Notes under the pieces: model-generated | Database searches by the model: none | What the model was told of the DNA's origin: nothing | Seen by the model: only the letters and a program-made list of their open reading frames with translations | Part shown: piece by piece, positions 10,130 to 22,880 of the stretch | Layout of the letters: every line of letters begins with the position of its first letter | Position numbering within the stretch: position 1 is the first letter of the stretch | Source: Epichloe hybrida | Lineage: Eukaryota > Ascomycota > Sordariomycetes > Hypocreales > Clavicipitaceae | Length of the DNA stretch: 64,000 nucleotides | Assembly (NCBI GenBank): GCA_019022495.1 | Contig: JAFEKR010000002.1 | Span: 2,790,001-2,854,000, forward strand | Direction: 5' to 3' | Position numbers and translations under genes: made by a program

Positions 10130-11855
10130 AATAAGCGCAGAAATTACGCTATTATTATACTACTATTTGCTTTATTTAAATTATTTAAGAAGACTAAACC
10201 TTTCTTAAGAAAGGGATAGAGTTAAATATTAGACTATTAATAAGATAAACTCCTTACCTTACTTCCCCTAATAATAAGATATCCTAAAAGCCTTTAAAAA
10301 TAGCTTTTAAAAGACTAGAAAAGAATAGTTTACTAAGGTAATTATAGCTATATTTATTTACACTTATAAGAGACTAGGAAAAGCTTACTTAGCTAAACCT
10401 AAAGACTACTATATAGCCTAAACTTAATAATTAGATTATAAGGTTTATTTACACTAGTAAGTATTAAAATTAGTAAGGAGAAAACCTTTAGAAAAACTTT
10501 AAAGAAGACTTTAAAGGTTAAATAAAAGATATATTTAGGAAAGCTTTTAATAAGCTTATAAGAGAGCTATAAAACTCCTTATAAGATAATAATATTTATA
10601 TTAGCTAAGAAGTAAGCCTTTCTATTTTAATAGCCCTTAAATATATACTTTAAGAGATAATAATAACCTTATAATTAGGAAATAAGTTATAATCTCCTAA
10701 ACTACCTTATATATAATCCTTATAAGCTACTACCTTAAAGACTTTCCTTAATATTTCTTACCCTTAAAAGGAATAATCTTTATATTCTCTATAAAAACCC
10801 TTATAATAATCTTAATTATATTAGGAGTTTAACCTTTAATAGCTTACTTTCCTTTCTTATTCCTTCCCTTTAGATAAATAAATTATAAAGAAAATATCTA
10901 AGCTTATAAAAATATATAAGAATAGTAATTACTATAGTAAGAAGCTATATAACTTTCTTTTACTAAAACTTACACTCTTTAAGAGTAAGTATAACTAGAT
11001 TAACCTCCTTAAGTTATATTTTAGTAAAGTATTTCCTATTATATTAATAGAAAATACTAAATAGTACTTTCTTAATTACCTTACTAGTAAAAACCTCTTT
11101 TATAAAGAGATAATTATAAATATCTATTAATAATTTAAAATAAAAAGTAATTAATAGTTCTATTACTATAAGTAAAGTAATATAACCCTTAAAAATATTA
11201 TTATTATAAACCCTAATAAAAGTAAGCTTAAGTACCTTAAGATTTTATTAACTACCTTAAAAAGAGTTTATAAAGAGTTATATCTCTTTAATATAGTAAA
11301 TATAAAGCTTTATAAGTTAACCTTAAATATAGTCTTTAGTATTCCTAAATATTAGGTAGTAAAGTATATATATACACTAGGCTTTAAGAACCTTACTAGT
11401 AATCTCTATAAATTAATTATAATTATAAAGAGTAGTGTAAAAAGTAACTAATATTACTAGTATTAAGATAAAGACCTATTAAAGGTAATATTTATAAACT
11501 ACTAATATAGCTAATAAAATTAAAGAGACTAAGGAAGAGAAGGTTATTATAGTAACTTTAGATAACCTAAGTAATACTTTATTTATAGTAAGAGTAGCTA
11601 CTAGTTATTAAACTATACTAATACTAAATATTAGAAAGAGAAAGAGAGGTAGTAAGCTAGTAAGAACTATTATTTACCTCTTATAAAGAAGAAGTTTTAG
11701 GTATTTCTTACTTTATTTAAAGGAAATAATAGTAATAAGGAAGAGAAAAGAGAAGACTAAGAAACATAGCTTAAGGCCTTTACTTAGGACTAAGATAATA
11801 GTAATAATAATGTTAAAAAGAAGCTATTATTAAAGGCATAACTTAGTATTATATA

Positions 11856-12670
11856 TGTTAAAAATAAGACCTATTTTTAGCCCTTTCTAGTTAAAGGACC
11901 TTTCTATTACTAGCTTACATTGCAAGCCTGACAGCTGCACTGCAGCTGTCAACGGTCGCAAAGGTAGCTGTCAATGGCTACGTCGCAGCTGTTAACAGCT
12001 GCGACCAACCGTGTGGATAACTAATCCAAATCAATTATCAATTGTGGATTATTTAATTGCGTTATGGCTACAAGCGTAGCCACAACCACAGCGCCACTAG
12101 TAATTAGGTAAGCTAGGGTGATGTAAGTAGGTTACCCTATAGCTATCTTTAACAGCGATTTTCTCTTTAACTAGAGGTTATATAAAAGTCTTGCATATAG
12201 CAAATTAAAGCTAGAGGACAGGGCTTTTATTTTATGTAGGAATATTTTTTAGACTAAAATTTGGTGCATATGGGTTGCTAGTTTGTATAGTGGTAAGTCG
12301 ATTTTTTGGATTTTACATATAAATAAATTTTGCGGAAAATAAAAAGTAGCCTATAAGACCTCTTTAGCGGTCTAGATCCCCTAATACAGTTAGTGAGTAT
12401 ATGAGAGGAAGAAGATCTTTTTAATCTAGCTAGATAGCTAGGCCTCTTAATCTAATAGCCGCATTGCCTGTATAACGTCACTAAAATTAATTCTATTAGT
12501 ATATAAGATATCGTAAAAGTCATCTAGATTGAATTTAATTAGTTAATAACTGCCGAAACCTTCCGTTGCGTTGCGTTAAATAATTTAACGTGATAGCTCT
12601 ATTAGTCCCTAACCGTAAAAGCTACACTTGTATAGCTGTTGCTAGCTGGCAACTAGCTCCCTACATTTTA
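11856..12670 (+). repeat. Copia-I 5' LTR
   Basis: Starts TGTTAAAAATAAGACC and ends ACATTTTA (CA mutated to TA). It contains AGCTGC/CAGCTGT short repeats (about 11929-12003). 815 bp, aligning end to end with 18199-19013. Confidence 0.9.
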
Positions 12671-12673
12671 ATA

Positions 12674-12690
12674 GGTTATAAGCCTAGCCT
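12674..12690 (+). promoter_or_regulatory. Copia-I primer-binding site, half initiator-tRNA-Met type
   Basis: GGTTATAAGCCTAGCCT lies 3 bp after the 5' LTR; the inverted copy preserves GGTTATGAGCC. This complements the anticodon-loop region (CUCAUAACC) of initiator tRNA-Met, the internal half-tRNA primer known for Drosophila copia, rather than the tRNA 3' end. Confidence 0.65.
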
Positions 12691-12729
12691 ATCACTATAA
12701 AATTCTTTCTAGTGCACTTTACGTATGGT

Positions 12730-13014
12730 TACAGAAGTCTTCCCTTCTATAAAACAGGAAGGACCCGCGAGATAGAAGCTATTCCCTTCTATAAAAAAGA
12801 AATCATTGTGGTTATAGAAGACTTCCCTTCTATAAAACAGGAAGCGCACGAGCGATACAGAAGCTTTCCCTTCTATAAAAAGGAAGTTTAGTGAGAATAG
12901 AAGCTTTTCCCTTCTATAAAAAAAAAAGGAAATTTAGCGCAGATAGAAGCTTTTCCTTTCTATAAAAAGGAATTTTAGTACGAATAGAAGACTTCCCTTC
13001 TATAAAATTGGAAG
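12730..13014 (+). repeat. Copia-I leader: seven hairpin-forming tandem units
   Basis: Seven units of about 30-50 bp, each with AGAAG then TTCCCTTCTATAAAA. TATAGAAG and CTTCTATA within a unit are complementary, so each can fold as a small hairpin in RNA. The same array is in the inverted copy (about 21830-22060). It lies between primer-binding site and gag start, where retrotransposon packaging signals sit; that role is inference. Confidence 0.8.
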
Positions 13015-16000
13015 ATGGATACTAATTAACAAGGTCAGGGACCTCCAGTCCCTGATCTTAGTGCGCAAGAGGTTCTAAATAACTAGCTAAAAGAGCAGGT
13101 TATTAGACAACAAAATGCTATCGATCTAGTAATACAGAAGCTAGAGTCCTTGACTTTAGCTATTAATGATAAATCTATGGAGGGTGTGGAAGCTACTAAG
13201 CCTGCTAGTTAGCAGCAAGTTTAACAGCCTATTCAGCAAGATAAGGCACCTGAATCTAGCTCTGTATAAGCTACCTTTAATAATTCGATTATTAAGGAAT
13301 TTAATAAGAGGGTTTATAGCTTCCCTAAGACTGCTAAGCTTAAAGGAGCTGAAAATTTTAATTAATGAAAACAAGCCCTAACTATCTAATTTAGAGCTTT
13401 AAGCATGCCTAATTTTCTAGATAATCCGGATATTTCTAGGGTGCTAGGGGACGCTAACTAAGCTATTATCCTTATGTTACTAAGGGATAGTTATACGGAA
13501 GGCCCCTAAGCCACTATAACTTAGCAAAAATCACCTAAAGAAGCCTATAAGTTACTTATTAGGCAATATTCATATAGCGTTAAAATCCAGAGGGGGTCCC
13601 TATATTCTGAATTTCATAACATGAATTTTCATGGATTTAAGGGGACTTTAGAAGCCTTTAATACAGTCTTTAATAATCTACTAGCTAGATTATTAATTTC
13701 AGGGGTCCTAATTAATCCTATAGATTAGGTTAATTAATATCTTCAATCCCTAAAATTAACCTTCCCTTAGTAGGCTAAGAGGCAACGATTTAGCATGCGT
13801 ATAAATAGGGCTATAGGAGTCCCCCTAGAAGCCCTAAATCTTGAATTTCTAATAGCAGACCTTCTAGCTAAACAGAGGGATAAGTCATCTACAGTAGCTA
13901 AAGCCCTAAATTATAGGGCTAAAGACCTAGAAAAGGGTGCTAAAGATAAGGAAAAGGCCCCTAAAGGTTAGAAGAAGAAGAAAGAAGGCTCTAAAGAAAA
14001 TAAGGGCTCTTCTAATTCTAATAAGAAGAAAAAGAAGCAAAAGGGTTAAAAATCAGATAAAAAGGATACTAAAGAACTTACAGAGGGTTCTTTTATGCTA
14101 GGAAATTATAACCTTTCTAACAAAGCACTTAATCCATATAAGAAACCTAGCAATTACAAGACTAGTTATAAGAGCTCTAGCAATAGTAGCTCTAATTCTA
14201 GCTCTAGTGATTTAGATAATAATGAAAAACAAGAAATTAATTCCTTAAATGGTTTTAATTATTACAGTAAAGACATAAAAAAGGCCCTATTATATAATAC
14301 AGGTTTGACTGTACATATAGTTAATTCTAGGGAGGTCTTTAGGGATTATACCCCTTTTAAGAAGGGGGAATCCGACCCTATTATAACCGGTGGTGGTCCT
14401 ATTTATCCTAAGGGTCACAGTAGTGCTGTTTTTAAGGTCTTATATTAAAAGAAACCTAATAAATATAGGACCTTAGTGCTAAAGAACGCTCTATATTTTC
14501 CTTAGCTTAATGTTAATATAGTTAGTGGCCTTATTCACTATATATCTGGCGGTTGCTTTATAAAAAACTATCTTTATCTTAAAGATAGGTCTTGTATTAC
14601 TACCTTAGATATAGAAAAACATGGTTTTTTCTTTCACGTTAAAAACCAATTTACACTAACGTTACATAAAGGGCCCTGTAAAAAATCTTATTATATCTAA
14701 CCTTTTACCTATGCTAGCTTTAGGGGTCATAGCTATCTAATTAGCTACCCTATAGAGGTTCAAATTCCCTCTAAAAAGCCGGATTAGGCTTCTGATTTGG
14801 ACGAAATCAACGAAAATGATGATGATATTGAAGAAGTCGTATAGGATAATTTAGGGGATTTAGTCCCTTCTCTAACGCCTATAGCCCCAGGCTAGGTCCC
14901 TTATAAATCTAAAGATATAGATTTAGGGGTGTTAGAGGGCCTTAGTGAAGGAAAAAGGTCCCTAATACCTCCATAAGAGGCCTGTGGTTCTTAAGGGGCC
15001 TAGCAGGGGACTAATAGAGAGGGCCCTAATCTAGACCCGAATCTAGACCCTAATTCAGGCCCTAAAGACCTTTAATATTAAAAGTTACTAGAACTAGCTA
15101 GCCTATGGCATGTATAATTAGGGCACCTAGGGCTTCCTTTGCTAAAGAAAACAAGCCTTATAACTAAAGGAATCCCTGATTTTTCTAAAATTAAGGATAA
15201 AGACTTCAAATATATAGCTTATAATTAATCTAAGGCAGTTAGAAGACCTAGGAAATTAGCTATCCCTAACCCCCCTAGAGCTCTAGATTAAATAGAGGGG
15301 GATACGCTAAAAATTAGCCCTATACCGTACAATAAACAGTTAATTTGCTTATTTCTAGTTAATCAAAAAACCAGATATAAGTGGGTGTTTTTATTACCTA
15401 ATAAGGAAGGCCTAACTGTTTATAGGGCTATTAAGGGCTTCTTCAGAGGGCTTAAAAATCAACTAGGTTAATATCCTAGGCACCTTCACTTTAATAGGGG
15501 CTAAGAAATCGATTCTAGTTGTCAAACCTAGTTAAATTCTAAAGGGATTAAATTTACGACTTCTAGTCCCTATATTCATAAGCAAAATGGATTAGCAAAG
15601 CGTTCTATTCGTACTATTCTAGATCAATTAAGGGCTACTATCTAGTGGGCAAAATTACCCTTATATCTATGGTGTTTTATATTACCTGCAGTTATTAACC
15701 TAGTTAATATAACTACTAATACCACAAAGGATAAAAGCCCTGAACAACTGCTAGCTAGGGAGCTAAATCAGCCCTATATAACTAATATTAGTAGTATTAG
15801 AGCTATAGGATCTCACTGTGAGATTCTAATCCCCCTAGAAAAACAACCTAAAGCCTAGAAGTTAGCAGCTAGGACTATCCCTAGAAGGTTATTAGCTACA
15901 CTAGGTTCTAACACCTATCTAGTGTACATCCCCTCTAAAAGGCTAGTTACGAAGACTAGCTTTATTAAGATTATAGAGCCTATAGGTCCTGTCTTTAAAG

Positions 16001-17991
16001 GATTACCTAGGCTTTCTATAGGGAATAACCCTTTAGAGGGGGAAAATGATTTAGAAGATTAAGATCTAAATCAAGGTTTAAAGGATTACCCTATAGATAA
16101 CATAGGAGGTCCCTCTATAGGTTAAGAAAAACACCCTATAGGGCCTATACAACCCCCTAAGAAACCGATTCTAGAGGCCTCAGAGGAGGCCACGCCTGTA
16201 ACTTCACTAGGAAATCAGATTTTGACTCCGGACCTTGATTTTGACAAAATTACTGACTTTAACCCTAATATTAACCCCATGGATATTGATATTAGTTCCC
16301 TTTCTTCTTTAGATTTTATAAAAGAAATCTGCTTTAAGGTATAGGAGAAGCTAAAGGAAAACAACCTTAATAGCCCTAAACCTAAGACCTAGAAGCAAGC
16401 TATATCTAGCCCTAAAAGGGATAAATAGATAGAAGCTATGTATAAGGAATACAAATAGCTTCTAAAGGCTAGTACTTTTAAATTTATAGGGAAAGACTAA
16501 GTACCTAAGGGCTGAAAAGTACTAAAGAATAGGCTTGTTTATAAGCTTAAAAAGGATAAAGAAAATAATCCTTTAAAATACAAGGCCTAACTCGTTGCTA
16601 AGGGATTTATGCAAATTAAAGGTCTAGATTATCTAGAGACCTTTGCAGCCATAAGCATTCCCCCTAGCTAGAGGATTTTACTAGCCCTAGCGGCTTAGAA
16701 TAACTAGGAAATCAAATAAGTCAATTTTATAGGAGCTTTTCTTAATAGTAAGCTATAATAATAGATTTATATGGTTATTCTAGACGGATTTATTGAATTC
16801 CTTGAGGCAAATCCTAAATTAGCTAAATTAGCTAAAAGTTTTGGCTATAAACCTTCTAAAGATTAAGTAATTTTATTATAGAAGTCTTTATATAGCCTAA
16901 AATAGAGCTTAAGGGAATGGTAATAAGCACTAATTATAGTGCTAAAGTCCCTAGGATTTAGCCCTCTAATTTCTAACCTAGCTATATTTTATAATTCCTC
17001 CACCAAAACCTTTATTATCACATATGTGAATGATTATCTTTTAATTAGACTGGATTTACATTATATCTAAAGACTTAAAAAGGAACTTTATAAAGTCTAT
17101 CTAATAGAAAATAAGGGGCTAGCTGAATTCTTCTTAGGGGTTTAAATCATATAAGATAGACCTAATAAGGTCCTGAAAATTCATTAATCTTAGTATATCT
17201 TAGAGGCTTTAAATCAATTTAATATGCTAGATAGTAAGCCTATTAGTATACCTCTTTAGCTAGGTGTTTTAGCTATGTAAACCACTAAGCTTTTAATAGC
17301 TAGTGAAATTAAGCTCTATTAGTGTATTATAGGGACTATAATGTACTTAATATTGCTTATAAGGCCAGACATAGCCTTTACACTTTAGTGGCTATCTATA
17401 GCACTAGCTAGGCCCTATATAAAGCACCTAAAAGCAGCTAAAAACCTGCTTAGGTATCTATTAGGGACTAAATTCCATGCTATAATTTATAGGGGAGACC
17501 CTAAAGGTATAGCTAGTAAAAGCCTAATAGGTTATTGCAATAGTGATTTTATAGGGGATAAAAAGACCTCTAAATTAACCTATGCTTATCTATTTAAGCT
17601 AGCTAGCGGACCTATTAGCTAGAAATTAAAGAAAGCTAGTATAATAGCTCTATTAACATTAGAAGCTAAAGCTAACGCTATCTGCGAGACTTTCTAGGAG
17701 CTATAGTGGCTTTAGGGCTTATTTAAGGAGCTAAAAACCCCTATTTCTCCCCTTATCTAGATATATTGCGATAATTAAGGCACTATAACCACTGCCTATA
17801 ACCCTGCCTTACATAGCCATACAAAGTATACCTTGCTAAAGTTTAACTATATTAGGCAATAGGTTTTAGAGGGTTTAGCTAAGATTGAATATTTAGATAC
17901 GAAGTTAATGCTTGCAAATAGCCTAACGAAACCGTTATCTAGGCCTCTTTATTAGGCTTTTATTAGGCTCTTAGGGCTTGATAATCACTAA
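13015..17991 (+). pseudogene. Copia-I gag-pol polyprotein, RIP-inactivated
   Basis: A single frame of 1659 codons from ATG 13015 to TAA 17989-17991, with dozens of internal TAG/TAA at Gln or Trp codons but no net frameshift. Order: gag; a lysine-rich basic stretch (about 13960-14050); protease (NTGLTVHI near 14302, with Asn for the catalytic Asp, the TpG-to-TpA change RIP makes); integrase (SPYIHKQNGLAKRSIRT near 15570); reverse transcriptase (YVNDYLL near 17025, a mutated YVDD); RNase H (GYCNSDF near 17535; ANSLTKPLS near 17915). The longest intact piece is 14095-14448. It cannot encode a working protein. Confidence 0.9.
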
Positions 17992-18198
17992 AAAACCAAT
18001 AACTAAGTCCCTTTAATAGGGAACTAAAAACAACGCTAAAAAGGGAGCTATATTTAACAATAGCTAGGAATTTAAAAGAGGGTCTTTTATCTTTTCCTAT
18101 TTTTCCCTTTTACCTGTTTTTATCTAAAAGTTCTTGTTTACCCTATATCACTTTATACGCTTTTAATTAGCTTATATGTAATTCTTTTGTAAAGGGGG

Positions 18199-19013
18199 TG
18201 TTAAAAATAAGACCTATTTTTAGCCCTTTCTAGTTAAAGGACCTTTCTATTACTAGCTTACATTGCAAGCCTAATAGCTACACTGCAGCTATTAACGGTC
18301 GCAAAGGTGGCTATTAATAGCTACGTTATAGCTGTTAACAGCTGCGACTAACCATGTGAATAACTAATCTAAATCAATTGTTAATTATGAATTATTCAAT
18401 TGCGTTATAACTATAAGCGTAGCCATAACCATAGCGCCACTAGTAATTAGGTAAGCTAGGGTAACGTAAGCAGGTTACCCTATAGCTATCTTTAACAGCG
18501 ATTTTCTCTTTAACTAGAGGTCATACAAAAGTCTTATATATAGTAAATTAAAGCTAGAGAATAGGGCTTTTATTTTATACAAGAATATTTTTTAGACTAA
18601 AATTTGGTGCATATGGGTTACTAGTTTGTATAGTGGTGAGTTAATTTTTTAGATTTTACATATAAATGAATTTTGCGGAAAATAAAAAGTAGCCTATAAG
18701 ACCTCTTTAGCAGTCTAGATCCACCGATATAGTTAGTAGGTATATAAGAGAAAGAAGATCTTTTTAATTTAGCTAGATAGCTAGGCCTCTCAATCTAACA
18801 GCCGCATTGCCTGTATAACGTCACTAAAATTAATTCTATTGGTATATAAGATATCGTAAAAGTCATCTAGATTAAATTCAATTAGTTAATAACTGCCGAA
18901 ACCTTCCGTTGCGTTGCGTTAAATAATTCAACGTGGTGGCTCTATTGGTCCCCGACCGTAGAAGCTACACTTGTACAGCTGTTGCTAGCTGGCAACTAGC
19001 TCCCTACATTTCA
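18199..19013 (+). repeat. Copia-I 3' LTR
   Basis: 815 bp, begins TGTTAAAAATAAGACC after the polypurine tract and ends ACATTTCA. Compared with the 5' LTR it carries extra CA-to-TA and TG-to-TA changes, for example in the AGCTGC repeats near 18270-18340. Confidence 0.9.
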
Positions 19014-19827
19014 ATAATATAATTCTTTTATATAGGATTATAAATAATAGATAATATTAATATCCTTATAATGCTTAAGAATTAAGCTTTTTAATATGCC
19101 TTACTTAAGTAAGAGCTATACCTTAAAGAGGCTTCTAATAAAGATAATTTAATCTATTATACCTTTAAAGAATGCTATTCTAAAGAGATCTTTAGAGGAA
19201 TTATACTAAATATAGGAGCCTTAGGCTAATTAACTACTAGTCTAGTATAAGCTAAAGCCTTACTAAGATTAATGCTATTATTAATAATTAAACCCTATAA
19301 CTTAGAAGTTATTTGCTTTAGTGCTAGATTAGTAATAATATATAGTGTTATCTATATACCTATAAAGCTTAGCTAAATTAACTTTTATATTCTTAATACT
19401 ATTACACCCTTTCTCTTTTCCCTTACTAATATAGATAAAATAAAGGTTAAGATTAATAACCTTACTAATATATTAATTTAAAATAATAAGACTATACCTA
19501 TTATACGTAAATAAGGCTACCCTTAGTGGCTTCTAGAGGCAAGAGAAACCGCTGCTTTTTACCTATTAAAAGGAGAGATTTATTAACTTTACTAAAGGTT
19601 TAGTTATCCCTTAATTTAATAGCTTATGAAGATTCTTTAATAAGCTAGTTATAATATTAAATATTATATAATTAAGAAGCTAACTAAAGTCTATTACTAT
19701 TATTAGATAAATAGAAAAGCCCTTAGCTAGTTTAAATTCTCTCTTAAAGATAACTATAACTTTAACTATAAGATTATTATTAATATTATGTAAATTAATA
19801 GCTAGCTAGTCCTTTATATTATTAGTC

Positions 19828-22800
19828 CCCTGCTAGGCCCCTTAAGAACCACAGGCCTCTTGGGGAGGTATTAGGGACCTTTTTCCTTCACTAAGGCCCT
19901 CTAACACCCCTAAATCTATATCTTTAGATTTATAAGGGACCTAGCCTAGGGCTATAGGCGTTGGAGAAGGGACTAAATCCCCTAAATCATCCTGTACGAC
20001 TTCTTCAATATCATTATCTTTTTCGTTAATTTCAGCGATTTCGTCTAAATTAGAAGCCTAATCTGGCTTTTTAGAGGGAATTTAAACCTCTATAGGGTAG
20101 CTAATCGGATAGCTATAACCCCTAAAGCTAGCATAGGTAAAAGGTCAGATATAATAAGATTTTTTACAGGGCCCTTTATGTAACGTTAGTGTAGATTGGT
20201 TTTTAACGTGAAAGAAAAAACCATGTTTTTCTATATCTAGGGCAGCAATATAAGACCTATCTTTAAGATAAAGATAGTTTTTTATAAAGCAACCGCTAGA
20301 TATATAGTGAATAAGGCCACTAACTATATTAACATTAAGCTAAGGAAAATATAGAGCATCCTTTAGCACTAAGGTCCTATATTTATTAGGTTTCTTTTAA
20401 TATAAGACCTCAAAAATAGCACTACCATAACCCTTAGGATAAATAGGGCCACTACTAGTTATAATAGGGTTGGATTCCCCCTTCTTAAAAGGGGTATAAT
20501 CCCTAAAGACCTCCCTAGAATTAACTATATATACGGTTAAACCTGTATTATATAATAGGGCCTTTTTCATGTCTTTACTGTAATAATTAAAACCATTTAA
20601 GGTATTAATTTCTTGTTTTTTATTATCCGAATCACTAGAGCTAGAATTAGAGCTACTATCGCTAGAGCTCTTATAACTAGTCTTGTAATTGCTAGGTTTC
20701 TTGTACGGATCAAGTGCTCCGTTAGAAAGGTTATAATTTCCTAGTATAAAAGAACCCTCTGTAAGTTCTTTAGTATCCTTTTTATCTGATTTTTAACCCT
20801 TTTGCTTCTTTTTCTTCTTATTAGAATTAGAAGAGCCCTTATTTTCTTCAGAGCCTTCTTTCTTCTTCTAACCTTTAGGGGCCTTTTCTTTATCTTTAGC
20901 GCTCTTTTCTAGGTCTTTAGCCCTATAATTCAGGGCTTTAGCTACTGTAAATGACTTATCCCTCTGTTTAGCTAGAAGGTCTGCCATTAGGAATTCAAGA
21001 TTTAGGGCTTCTAGGGGGACCCCTATAGCCCTATTTGTACGCATGCTAAATCATTACCTCTTAGCCCACTAAGGGAAGGTTGATTTTAGGGATTAAAGAT
21101 ATTAATTAACCTAATCTATAGGATCAATTAGGACCCCTAAAATTGATAATCTAGCTAGTAGATTATTAAAGACTGCATTAAAGGCTTCTAAAGTCCCCTT
21201 AAATCCATGAAAATTCATGTTATGAAATTCAGAATATAGGGACCCCCTCTGGATTTTAACGCTATGTAAATACTGCTATATGAGTAAATTATAGGCTTCT
21301 TTAGGTGATTTTTGCTAAGTTATAGTGGCTTAGGGGCCTTCCGTATAACTATCCCTTAGTAACATTAGGATAATAGCTTATTTAGCGTCCCCTAGCGCCC
21401 TAGAAATATCCGGATTATCTAGAAAATTAGGCATGCCTAAAGCTCTAAATTGGATAGCTAGGGCTTGTTTCCATTGATCGAAATTTTCAGCTCCTTTAAG
21501 CTTAGCAGTCTTAGGGAAGCTATAAACCCTCTTATTAAATTCCTTAATAATTAAATTATTAAAGGCAGCTTGTACAGAGCTAGATTCAGGTGCTTTATCT
21601 TGAATAGGCTGCTGAATTTGCTGCTAACTAGTGGGCTTAGCAGCTTCCACACTCTCTATAGGTTTATTATTAATAGCTAAAGTTAAGGACTCTAGCTTCT
21701 CTATTACTAGATCGATAGTATTTTGTTGTTTAGTAACCTGCTCTTTTAGCTGGTTATTTAGAACCTCTTGCGCACTAAGATCAGGGACTAGAGGTCCCTG
21801 ACCTTGTTGATTGGTAGCCATCTTCCAATTTTATAGGAGGGAAGTCTTCTATTCGTACTGAAAATCCTTTTTATAGAAGGGAAAAGCTTCTATCCGCGCT
21901 AAATTTCCTTTTTTATAGAAGGGAAAAGCTTCTATTCTCACTAAACTTCCTTTTTATAGAAGGGAAGTCTTCTGTAACCACAATGATTCCTTTTTTATAG
22001 AAGGGAATAGCTTCTATCTCGCGGGTCCTTCCTGTTTTATAGAAGGGAAGTCTTCTGTAACTATACGCAAAGTGCACTAGAAAGAATTTTATAGTAATAG
22101 GCTAGGCTCATAACCTATTAAAATGTAGGGAGCTAGTTACTAGCTAGTAACAGCTGTATAGGTGCAGCTCTACGGTCAGGGACTAGTAAAACCACCACGT
22201 TAAATATTTATTTAACGTAACGTAACGGAAGGTTTTGGCAGTTATTAACTAATAGAATTTAATCTAGATAACTTTTATGATATCTTATATACTAATAGAA
22301 TTGATTTTAGTGACATTATATAGGCAATGCAGCTATTAGATTAAGAGGCCTAGCTATCTAGCTAGATTAAAAAGATCTTCTTCCTCTTATATACCCACTA
22401 ACTATATTAGTGGATCTAGACCGCTAAAGGGGTCTTATAGGCCACTTTTTATTTTCTATAAAATTCATTTATATATAAAATCCAAAAAATTAACTCACTA
22501 CTATACAAACTAGTAACCTATATGCACTAAATTTTAGTCTAAAAAATATTCTTATATTAAATAAAAGCCCTATCTTCTAGCTTTAATTTACTATATATAA
22601 GACTTTTGTATAACCTCTAGTTAAAGAGAAAATCGCTGTTAAAGATAGCTATAGGGTAACCCGCGTATAGGGTAACTTGCTTACGTTACCCTAGCTTACC
22701 TAATTACTAGTGACGCTGTGGTTATAGCTACGCTTGCAGCCAAAACGTAATTAAATAATTCACAATTGATTTGGATTAGTCATCCACACGGTTAGTCGCA

Positions 22801-22880
22801 GCTATTAGGCTTGCAATGCAAGCTAGTAATTGAAAGGTCCTTTAACTAGAAAGGGCTAAAAATAGGTCTTATTTTTAACA
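19828..22880 (-). mobile_element. Inverted, 3'-truncated second copy of copia-I
   Basis: The minus strand from 22880 carries LTR (22880-22119), half-tRNA primer-binding site with GGTTATGAGCC, hairpin leader, gag (ATG at about 21821) and protease. It stops abruptly near 19828, at a point matching about 15010 in the complete copy. Several stretches are less mutated than the complete copy; its gag start is open for 65 codons. The rest of pol and the 3' LTR are lost. Confidence 0.85.
22119..22880 (-). repeat. LTR of the inverted copia-I copy, with internal deletion
   Basis: 762 bp against 815 in the complete element. The missing stretch lies between AGCTGC/CAGCTG short direct repeats, which suggests slippage or recombination between them. 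Confidence 0.8.

Larger units (their letters stand above)
11856..19013 (+). mobile_element. Complete RIP-mutated Ty1/copia retrotransposon (copia-I)
   Basis: 7158 bp with two LTRs of identical length (815 bp), a primer-binding site, a repeat-rich leader, one gag-pol frame and a polypurine tract (AAAGGGGG, 18191-18198) directly before the 3' LTR. It interrupts copia-III just after gag. No clean target duplication remains (ATATA against ATAAT). The LTRs differ mostly by transitions at CA/TG sites, as RIP predicts. A truncated inverted copy lies at 19828-22880 and an LTR fragment at 52712. Confidence 0.9.

Noticed and set aside
11846..19018. Target duplication for copia-I
   Set aside because: ATATA and ATAAT differ at two of five bases and both are simple AT sequence; not claimed.
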